From Flavisolibacter sp. (GTDB lineage Bacteria; Bacteroidota; Bacteroidia; Chitinophagales; Chitinophagaceae): a stretch of DNA of 6,676 nt. The notes under the pieces are model-generated. The model was not told the DNA's origin. It saw nothing but the letters and a program-made list of their open reading frames with translations, and did not search any database. Positions 1 to 5,727 of the stretch are shown in pieces. The position numbers were made by a program, and so were the translations under genes. Within the stretch, counting starts at the first letter, position 1, and each line of letters opens with the position of its first letter. The stretch covers positions 1 to 6,676 of the forward strand of contig JACDAZ010000013.1 of the NCBI GenBank assembly GCA_013695175.1, in the 5' to 3' direction.

Positions 1-102
1 GCATGTGGGGGTGGCTACTATTTTAACTATGGTGAGGAAGAAGGATTTCGCACAGAGCTAAGGAGGAAAGGAGTTTTCTTCTTAAGCATAAAACAAATTT
101 AA
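1..102 (+). CDS. C-terminal end of an unidentified protein (partial, frame uncertain)
   Basis: Reading from base 1, 33 codons stay open to a TAA at 100-102, giving a tail that ends in KGVFFLSIKQI. I do not recognise the family; the alternating hydrophobic end would fit a final beta strand but proves nothing. A second frame starting at base 2 is also open, for 19 codons, and stops with TAA at 59-61, ending in RKKDFAQS. It is equally protein-like, so the sequence alone does not settle which frame is the real gene end. If the first frame is right, the stop lies only 12 bp before the GxxExxY gene. The purine-rich AGGAGGAAAGGAG at 61-73 would then be coding rather than a ribosome binding site. Confidence 0.35.
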   Translation, partial: ACGGGYYFNYGEEEGFRTELRRKGVFFLSIKQI

Positions 103-114
103 GTAGATGCAAAA

Positions 115-495
115 ATGGAAATAAATGGAGTAACTGCAAATATTATTGATGCTGCAAATAAAGTTCATAATCAATTAGGTCCAGGTTTATTTGAATCAGT
201 TTATGAAGAAGTATTAGCATTTGAGCTCATTAAAAGAAATTTGCATGTCGAGAGACAGGTTCCTATTCCTGTTTATTATGATGAACTAAAAATGGAAGTT
301 GGTTTTAGAGCAGATTTAATAGTGGAGAAACAAGTAATTGTTGAAGTAAAATCGATAGAAACTGTTGCACCTGTTCATAAAAAACAAGTCATTACTTATT
401 TAAGATTAAGTGGTTTGAAAATAGGTTTACTTATTAATTTTAATGAAGAATTGTTGAAAAATGGTTTAACCAGGCTTTTTAACAACTATGCTTGA
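115..495 (+). CDS. GxxExxY family protein, PD-(D/E)XK nuclease-like
   Basis: This complete 126-residue protein carries the family signature G24-L-F-E27-S-V-Y30. Behind it is the core of the PD-(D/E)XK nuclease superfamily: D67 in FRADLIV, E77-V-K79 in IVEVKS, and Q91 with Y95 as a RecB-like QxxxY element. The helical E27 probably completes the metal site, so the active site looks intact. Length and motif order match the stand-alone GxxExxY family, whose biological role and substrate are not established; nuclease activity is inferred from the fold only. ATG at 115 has an A-rich leader and no Shine-Dalgarno site; an ATG at 106 is out of frame and stops after five codons. A hand count gives about 29% GC over 121-480, against about 40% in the crotonase gene downstream. 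With the patchy distribution known for the family, this suggests acquisition by transfer. Confidence 0.9.
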   Translation: MEINGVTANIIDAANKVHNQLGPGLFESVYEEVLAFELIKRNLHVERQVPIPVYYDELKMEVGFRADLIVEKQVIVEVKSIETVAPVHKKQVITYLRLSGLKIGLLINFNEELLKNGLTRLFNNYA

Positions 496-548
496 TCTAT
501 AAGTTTAGAATGACCAGAATAATTATTGACGAAAGGGTGAAGGTCTAA

Positions 549-582
549 AGTGTACTAATAAAGTTTTAAGTATACTCTTTAT
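549..582. promoter_or_regulatory. Paired palindrome-like 8-mers before the crotonase gene (possible operator)
   Basis: AGTGTACT at 549-556 and AGTATACT at 569-576 differ at one base and start 20 bp apart, close to two helical turns. The second is a perfect palindrome. ATAAAG at 558-563 and CTTTAT at 577-582 can also pair around a 13-base loop. The group lies 31 bp upstream of the crotonase ATG, where an operator or promoter would be expected. No good TTTG/TAnnTTTG promoter pair was found in this gap. The sequence is AT-rich enough for this to be chance. Confidence 0.25.
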
Positions 583-612
583 CTCCTTTGCTCTGGGCGA
601 AAAAAATACAAA

Positions 613-1386
613 ATGGAAGATACAACAAACGGATATGTAAGGGTAGAAACCCACAATGGGATTACAACAATTGAATTTTTTCATCCGCAAAGCAATTCAT
701 TGCCACATAGGTTATTAGAAAACCTGGCAAGAGAAATTCATGCTGCAGGAACTGATGATGATACAAGAGTAATTATTTTAAGATCATTGGGAGAAAAAGC
801 TTTTTGCTCAGGAGCATCTTTTGATGAATTAATAAGAATAGAAAATGCCAATGATGGTTATAGCTTTTTTAGTGGTTTTGCAAATGTGATCAATGCTATG
901 AGAAAATGCCCCAGGTTTATTATAGGCCGAATACATGGTAAATGTGTGGGCGGCGGAGTTGGATTAGCCGCAGCGGTTGATTATGCCATAGCTGTGGAAG
1001 GTGCCGATATTCGTTTGAGTGAACTTGCTGTGGGCATAGGTCCATTTGTGGTAGGTCCTGCAGTGGAAAGAAAATTAGGACTATCCGCTTTTAGTCAGTT
1101 GGCTATTGATGCAGCTATGTGGCGCAATAGTGACTGGGCAAGGAGAAAAGGTTTATATGCAGAATTACATCCCAGTACTGATGGAATGGATGAATCTATT
1201 TCAAGATTATCTAACCAACTTGCACATAGCAGCCCCGCAGCAATGGCTGAATTAAAAAAAACATTTTGGAAAGGCACCGAACATTGGGATGAGTTTTTAT
1301 CTACCCGTGCAGAAATTAGTGGAAAACTCGTTTTGAGTTCTTTTACAAAAGAAGCTATTGCAAAATTCAAGTCAAAAGTTTCTTAG
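613..1386 (+). CDS. Enoyl-CoA hydratase/isomerase (crotonase) family protein
   Basis: This 257-residue protein has the usual crotonase length and layout: an N-terminal spiral fold and a C-terminal helical trimerisation region from about residue 195. The two oxyanion-hole segments are F64-C-S-G-A68 and H108-G-K-C-V-G-G-G115, which bind the thioester carbonyl of a CoA substrate. Of the two catalytic glutamates of rat mitochondrial enoyl-CoA hydratase (E144 and E164), only the second is kept, as E137 in LSELAVGIG. The first position is G117 in GGGVG. A standard hydratase mechanism is therefore not assured; isomerase, methylglutaconyl-CoA-hydratase-like or other crotonase chemistry remains possible. 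The enzyme should be cytoplasmic. ATG at 613 follows an A-rich leader typical of Bacteroidota. The DNA glycosylase gene starts 8 bp after the TAG stop, so the two are probably one transcript. No other beta-oxidation or leucine-degradation gene is visible to narrow the substrate. Confidence 0.9.
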   Translation: MEDTTNGYVRVETHNGITTIEFFHPQSNSLPHRLLENLAREIHAAGTDDDTRVIILRSLGEKAFCSGASFDELIRIENANDGYSFFSGFANVINAMRKCPRFIIGRIHGKCVGGGVGLAAAVDYAIAVEGADIRLSELAVGIGPFVVGPAVERKLGLSAFSQLAIDAAMWRNSDWARRKGLYAELHPSTDGMDESISRLSNQLAHSSPAAMAELKKTFWKGTEHWDEFLSTRAEISGKLVLSSFTKEAIAKFKSKVS

Positions 1387-1394
1387 TTAAGCTT

Positions 1395-2030
1395 GTGATT
1401 CAAAAATTCAATAAAGACAATTTTCATAGCTTATGTGATGAACTGGGAGAAAGAGATGAGCATTTGAAACATATTCTGCACAAATATGGTTACCCTCCAT
1501 TCTGGAACCGCTCTAATACTTTTGAAACTCTTGTTCTTACCATTCTTGAACAACAGGTATCGCTTGCGTCGGCATATGCAGCATATAAAAAATTAAAAGA
1601 GAAGGTCAGTGTGATTTCTCCTTCATCTGTAATTGCACTTAATGATGATGAGTTGAAAGCATGCTATTTCAGCAGACAAAAAATTACTTATGTAAGAGAA
1701 TTGGCCAATCATATTTTAGGTATGAATATTATACTTGAAGATTTTGAAAATACACCTGATGATAAGATCCGCACAAAATTAAAAAAGCTTAAAGGAATAG
1801 GAGACTGGACTGTAGATATTTATTTAATTCATGCTTTACAAAGAGCAGATGTTTTTCCCATAGGCGATCTGGACCTGGTAAAAGGTATGGTTATGGCTAA
1901 AAACATTAAAACAATAAATAAAATTGAGTTATTTAATACTGCAAAAAAATGGCAACCTTATCGCTCGATTGCCACAATGATCTTTTGGCATTATTATATA
2001 AAGGAGAAGAAGATAAAATTAAGTTATTAA
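1395..2030 (+). CDS. AlkA-like DNA-3-methyladenine glycosylase (HhH-GPD family)
   Basis: The protein should excise alkylated bases, such as 3-methyladenine, to start base-excision repair. It has 211 residues and lacks the N-terminal AlkA_N domain of the 282-residue E. coli AlkA, so it is the compact form. Visible landmarks are ILEQQVS at 50-56, the helix-hairpin-helix L132-K-G-I-G-D-W-T139, and the GPD region DVFPIGDLDL. D158 there aligns with catalytic Asp238 of AlkA. W186-Q-P-Y-R-S-I-A193 with W198 is the usual C-terminal signature. The GTG start at 1395 is chosen because the frame upstream has no better start before it runs deep into the crotonase gene. The 8-bp gap suggests co-transcription with that gene. 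The exact damaged base is not predictable from sequence. The adaptive-response gene ada is not seen nearby. Confidence 0.92.
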   Translation: MIQKFNKDNFHSLCDELGERDEHLKHILHKYGYPPFWNRSNTFETLVLTILEQQVSLASAYAAYKKLKEKVSVISPSSVIALNDDELKACYFSRQKITYVRELANHILGMNIILEDFENTPDDKIRTKLKKLKGIGDWTVDIYLIHALQRADVFPIGDLDLVKGMVMAKNIKTINKIELFNTAKKWQPYRSIATMIFWHYYIKEKKIKLSY

Positions 2031-2130
2031 TTATTTTATAACGAGGAGCGTAAAAATTGGTATAAGATTAGGTGCTGTCTGATTTATAGAAAGAGTAAAT
2101 AAAAAAATTTAACGCAGGATAAAAACTTTT

Positions 2131-2162
2131 AAAATAAAAGAACCCGCCACTAAGGCGGGTTC
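2131..2162 (-). terminator. Rho-independent terminator of the TonB-dependent receptor gene
   Basis: A perfect 9-bp GC-rich stem (GAACCCGCC at 2140-2148 with GGCGGGTTC at 2154-2162) encloses a 5-base loop. Read on the minus strand it lies 17 bp after the receptor stop codon and is followed by CTTTTATTTT, a good U-rich tract. On the plus strand the bases after the stem are A-rich, so termination of the glycosylase transcript there would be weaker. The hairpin sits in the convergent gap between the two genes. Confidence 0.85.
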
Positions 2163-2179
2163 AAAAATAAAATCAGTAA

Positions 2180-4804
2180 TTAAAATTTCACATTCAGATT
2201 TGCAGTAAAGGTTGTACCATTAAATCCAAATTGATTTACCTCCCATGGATATCTGAAACGTCCTCCTAAATCAGTTACCACATCTCCTTTATTATCTAGC
2301 ACATCAGGATAAACATCTAATAGATTGTTTACAGCAAAACCAAAAGAAAGACGATTAGTGAATTTGAAAACAACATTAAGATCTGTAATGACTTTAGCAC
2401 TGAAAGTTTGATCTTTTTTTGGATCCACATCATGCTGCCATGTTACTTCCCCAAACCTTGTATTGTTAAGTGCAGCAGATAACTTTCCAACAGTATAGTC
2501 AAATCCTAAAATAACTTTATCATTTGGACGTGCTGTTAATATTCTGCTTTGTTCTTTCCTGTCAAATATATCTATACCGGCTTGTCTTATTGGAGCTGTT
2601 GATGCAATTTCTCCATCCAGCTTGTTCTTATTATAATTAGCAGCTAAATTTATATTTAATCTTCCGGCTCCTAAATTCATGTTCCTGTAATTAGCTACAA
2701 AATCTACACCTTGAGTAATAGTATTAGCTGCATTTATAAAAAATTTAATGCTGGTGATCTGAAACCGCTCTAAGATTTTAAATACATCAGTATCAGGATC
2801 ATCAGTAAAGATGCTGCTTGAGTAAACGATTCTATTATCAACTTTAATTCTATAATAATCTAAAGACAGGCTGAAGTTTCGTGTAGGACGGGCCGCCATA
2901 CCGGCAGTGAAATTCAGAGAATTCTCTTCTTTTAATTTAGGAACCTGCAGACTACGTATTGCAGGATTTTCATTATTAAATGTGCCCTGATTGGAGATGG
3001 TATTACCCGACACTAAAGTTTGTATAATACTTAAATACCTCTGATGCAAAGAGGGTGCTCTGAAACCTGTTGAAACTGATGAACGAAGAGTGAATCTGTC
3101 ACCACCAAACTTGTAACGTCCATTTAATTTCCATGTTATGTTATCACCAAAGTCACTATAACTTTCATAACGTACAGCACCACCAATTAAAAAATCTTCT
3201 GTAAAGTCAACATCCAAACCTGTATAAACACCAATATTATTTCTGAATTCATCAACTTCGTTAGAAGGTTGTATACCAGGGAAAGATTGTACACCTCTGC
3301 CTTCATAAGACTCCTGCTGACCTGCTTTGGCAACAAAATTTTCACGGCGGAATTCAGAACCTAAGAAGTAAGTAAGTCGGTTAAACTTTCTTCCGAGATC
3401 AAAATTGATGACATTATGATTGAATTCATAGCCACCGGTTTTAAAACGTGTAGGGCTTTGTTCTGCCAGTGCCAGGTTAATGGAATTGGAAACGGTATAA
3501 TCAACTAGATTACTACCTAAAGTATTGCTGATATCATATTTCCAGTTGTTTTTTTCACCTCTTATACCTGCTGTAAAAGTGTTGTCTAAAATATCAGTTT
3601 CAAAAGTGGGTTGAAAACCAACATAAGTTTGGCCTGGCGCTGTTAACAATCCATAATCAGTAGGAATCCAATATGGAGTACGGTATAAAGCATAACTTTT
3701 TCCCTGTCGTGTTGTAATGCCTCCTAAGCCATATACTTCACTGTTTTCTCCCACTTTAAAACCTCCATTAAAAAATACATCTCCTATTTTCATATTGGGC
3801 TGTCCAACCCTCATACCTAGATTTGGAAACTGTCTTAGGAATGGTCCGAAAGTAGGATCGTTAGCAGGCACACCAAATAAATCATCTTTTCCCGGATTAT
3901 TAGCTCTTTGTGTTTCCTCCTGGTTTAAGTAAGAAGTGGTAACATTTATAAAACCATTTTCTCCAACTTTAAAACCGGCATTTGCATTGAAACCTATTTG
4001 AAAGCCATCGCCTTTAGAAGTAATTCCGGAAAATAAATTCACATCAATATCCTGTGTATTTTCTTTTAATATAATGTTTACTACACCTGCAATAGCATCT
4101 GAACCATATTGAGCAGATGCTCCGTCTCTTAGTACTTCAACTCTTTCAATGGCAGCTGCAGGAATACTTTTCATATCTACACCTACTTCACCTTTGCCTG
4201 GAACATCATTTATATAAACCAGTGAAGAGGGATTTTTTCTTTTACCATTCACTAATATCAAAGTGCGGCTGGGCCCTAAACCTCTCAGATCAAAAGGATC
4301 AAAATGCGCAGTAGCATCGGAGATAGTTTGTTGAGCCGAGTTAAAGGCCGGAACAGTATAATTCAACATACGATCAAAAGTTACCTGACCCGTAGCTTTC
4401 AAATCTCTTGCAGAGATATTATCAATCGGTAATGGTGAAGTAACTTCAGTTCTATTAAAGAAACGGGAACCTACAATTGTTACTCCCCCTAAGTCAGATC
4501 CGGTACTCAAGGCTATAGTTAAAGGCCTTTCATTGGTAACTCTAACCTCCTGAGTGGAATAACCAACATAACTGATTTCTAAAGTAGCAGGTAATCTGGA
4601 TACAGTAATAGAAAAACTTCCATCTTCTGCAGTGATTACTCCATTAGATGTACCTTTTTCCACCACAGAGGCACCACTCAAAGGTGTTCCATCAATCATT
4701 TGAGTAATATTTCCGGTGATGGTTGTTTGTGAAAAAGCAATTGTTGAAAAAAAGAAAAAAAGCAACATCAGTAATGCTTTTACATACTGGAAAGGTTTTT
4801 TCAT
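2180..4804 (-). CDS. TonB-dependent outer-membrane receptor
   Basis: This 874-residue protein imports a ligand across the outer membrane using TonB/ExbBD energy. A signal peptide spans residues 1-25 (KK, then a Leu/Phe-rich core, with likely cleavage at AFS/Q). A carboxypeptidase-regulatory-like domain follows at about 26-100 (ITGNITQMIDGTPLSGASV and ISYVGYSTQEV), then a possible TonB-box-like VTIVGSR at 108-114. The plug domain at about 120-250 includes DLRGLGPSRTLILVNGKR and IERVEVLRDGASAQYGSDAI. The rest is beta-barrel, ending in TANLNVKF with the terminal aromatic typical of barrel insertion. No SusD-like gene is adjacent and the protein is shorter than usual SusC transporters, so a glycan-utilisation pair is unlikely. 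Its ligand (metal chelate, vitamin, peptide or other) is unknown. ATG at 4804 gives a complete signal peptide. A terminator follows the stop, and fabG lies 59 bp upstream on the same strand. Confidence 0.95.
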   Translation of the reverse strand: MKKPFQYVKALLMLLFFFFSTIAFSQTTITGNITQMIDGTPLSGASVVEKGTSNGVITAEDGSFSITVSRLPATLEISYVGYSTQEVRVTNERPLTIALSTGSDLGGVTIVGSRFFNRTEVTSPLPIDNISARDLKATGQVTFDRMLNYTVPAFNSAQQTISDATAHFDPFDLRGLGPSRTLILVNGKRKNPSSLVYINDVPGKGEVGVDMKSIPAAAIERVEVLRDGASAQYGSDAIAGVVNIILKENTQDIDVNLFSGITSKGDGFQIGFNANAGFKVGENGFINVTTSYLNQEETQRANNPGKDDLFGVPANDPTFGPFLRQFPNLGMRVGQPNMKIGDVFFNGGFKVGENSEVYGLGGITTRQGKSYALYRTPYWIPTDYGLLTAPGQTYVGFQPTFETDILDNTFTAGIRGEKNNWKYDISNTLGSNLVDYTVSNSINLALAEQSPTRFKTGGYEFNHNVINFDLGRKFNRLTYFLGSEFRRENFVAKAGQQESYEGRGVQSFPGIQPSNEVDEFRNNIGVYTGLDVDFTEDFLIGGAVRYESYSDFGDNITWKLNGRYKFGGDRFTLRSSVSTGFRAPSLHQRYLSIIQTLVSGNTISNQGTFNNENPAIRSLQVPKLKEENSLNFTAGMAARPTRNFSLSLDYYRIKVDNRIVYSSSIFTDDPDTDVFKILERFQITSIKFFINAANTITQGVDFVANYRNMNLGAGRLNINLAANYNKNKLDGEIASTAPIRQAGIDIFDRKEQSRILTARPNDKVILGFDYTVGKLSAALNNTRFGEVTWQHDVDPKKDQTFSAKVITDLNVVFKFTNRLSFGFAVNNLLDVYPDVLDNKGDVVTDLGGRFRYPWEVNQFGFNGTTFTANLNVKF

Positions 4805-4863
4805 TTTGTTTGATTTTGTTTATAAAGTGAAAATAACATTTATAATTTTATACCACAAGTTGC

Positions 4864-5619
4864 TTACATGTATAATCCACCATCCACACTAATTACCTGT
4901 CCTGTTATATAAGAACTTAGATCTGAAGCAAGAAACAAACTTACATTGGCTATGTCTTCAGCAGTTCCAAACTTACCCAACGGAATACCAGATTTATATT
5001 TATCTGCCTGCTCGCCTTCTTTTAAATAACCGGTCATATCGGTTTCCACAAATCCCGGTGCTATGGCATTACATCTTATGTTTCGTGATCCCAATTCTTT
5101 TGCCATACTTTTTGTAAATCCTATGATACCTGCTTTTGATGCAGCATAACTTCCCTGTCCTGCATTTCCCATTAAACCAATAACAGAACTCATATTAATA
5201 ATACTGCCGCTTCTTGCTTTCATCATTGGTTTTATAACATGTTTTGTCATATTAAAAACACTTTTCAAATTTATCTGTATCACATCATCCCATTGCTCTT
5301 CGGTCATACGGAGCAATAAATTATCTTTTGAAATGCCCGCATTATTTACACATATATCAATGCTTCCAAATTCTTTCAAAACATCAGCTATAAAAGTTTC
5401 ACACTCACTTAAATTTCCTGCATTACTACGAAAAGCTTTTGCTTTTACACCCATAGAAATTAGCTTTTCTTCCAAAGTTTTTGCTTTTTCAGCACTGCTT
5501 TCACTGATGTAGGTAAAAGCTACATTAGCTCCATGTTCAGCAAATTTTAAAGCTATTCCTTCGCCAATTCCCCTGGCTGCTCCTGTAACTATGGCTACTT
5601 TGTTTTGTAGTAAATTCAT
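4864..5619 (-). CDS. fabG: 3-oxoacyl-[acyl-carrier-protein] reductase, SDR family
   Basis: FabG reduces 3-oxoacyl-ACP to 3-hydroxyacyl-ACP with NADPH in the cytoplasmic fatty-acid elongation cycle. This 251-residue protein is close to the E. coli enzyme (244) and has all classical short-chain dehydrogenase landmarks: T12-G-A-A-R-G-I-G19 for the cofactor, N92-N-A-G95, and the catalytic set N117, S145, Y158 and K162 in YAASK. The S-Y spacing of 13 matches E. coli FabG, as do GLMGNAGQGSY and the C-terminal ITGQVISVDGGLYM. No acpP, fabD, fabF or fabH lies beside it, so it is separated from a fatty-acid cluster. A role as a FabG paralogue for another acyl chain or for envelope lipid synthesis cannot be excluded. 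ATG at 5619 precedes the Rossmann motif by the normal distance. A small hairpin (GCATT/AATGC at 5623-5635) lies just ahead of the start. Confidence 0.93.
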   Translation of the reverse strand: MNLLQNKVAIVTGAARGIGEGIALKFAEHGANVAFTYISESSAEKAKTLEEKLISMGVKAKAFRSNAGNLSECETFIADVLKEFGSIDICVNNAGISKDNLLLRMTEEQWDDVIQINLKSVFNMTKHVIKPMMKARSGSIINMSSVIGLMGNAGQGSYAASKAGIIGFTKSMAKELGSRNIRCNAIAPGFVETDMTGYLKEGEQADKYKSGIPLGKFGTAEDIANVSLFLASDLSSYITGQVISVDGGLYM

Positions 5620-5637
5620 TATGCATTTTTAATGCGT

Positions 5638-5645
5638 CAAAAGTA
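5638..5645 (-). promoter_or_regulatory. Candidate -7 promoter element for fabG
   Basis: On the minus strand these bases read TACTTTTG, an exact match to the TAnnTTTG -7 consensus of the Bacteroidota primary sigma factor. The element ends 18 bp before the fabG ATG, which implies a very short leader of roughly 12-15 bases. No TTTG stands at the expected -33 distance; the region there is TTTATTATG. The call rests on the -7 match and position alone. Confidence 0.45.
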
Positions 5646-5676
5646 ATGAATCAATATATATACATAATAAATGGCA

Positions 5677-5727
5677 ACATCATTAATCATTTGCAGCACG
5701 TATATTTAGCAGCAGCTTTAATGATGT
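5677..5727. repeat. Perfect 10-bp inverted repeat in the fabG/flippase divergent region
   Basis: ACATCATTAA at 5677-5686 is the exact reverse complement of TTAATGATGT at 5718-5727, with 31 bases between the arms. The right arm ends on the base before the flippase ATG (5728). The repeat could be a two-site operator, or in RNA a stem that hides the flippase start. The interior carries TATATTTA (5701-5708), a near match to TAnnTTTG, and GCAGCA copies at 5693-5698 and 5709-5714. Function is inferred from placement only. Confidence 0.4.

Noticed and set aside
61..73. AGGAGGAAAGGAG as a Shine-Dalgarno site
   Set aside because: The nearest usable ATG for a real gene (115) is more than 40 bases away, and in the longest frame this stretch is coding for the preceding gene.
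24..86. Short minus-strand frame starting at ATG near 86 (about 20 codons)
   Set aside because: Too short, no motif or leader, and antisense to the likely gene end on the plus strand.
1095..1370. Minus-strand open frame of 91 codons inside the crotonase gene
   Set aside because: It lies wholly opposite a well-supported gene whose motifs run through this stretch, and its translation shows no recognisable domain.
3717..3932. Plus-strand open frame of 71 codons opposite the receptor gene
   Set aside because: It is a shadow of the receptor coding sequence, with no motif, leader or partner of its own.
4117..4314. Plus-strand open frame of 65 codons opposite the receptor plug domain
   Set aside because: It is a shadow frame; the conserved plug motifs are read on the minus strand here.
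2180..4804. SusC-type glycan transporter
   Set aside because: No SusD-like lipoprotein gene follows, and the protein is shorter than typical SusC proteins; a general TonB-dependent receptor is the safer call.
4822..4854. AT-only hairpin between fabG and the receptor as a terminator
   Set aside because: TATAAA/TTTATA-type pairings in such AT-rich sequence are weak, with a long loop and no GC stem, so they do not support termination.
4805..4863. Separate promoter for the receptor gene between fabG and the receptor
   Set aside because: The best minus-strand match (CTTG, about 20 bases, TATTTTCA) deviates from TTTG/TAnnTTTG in several positions, so it was not called as a feature.
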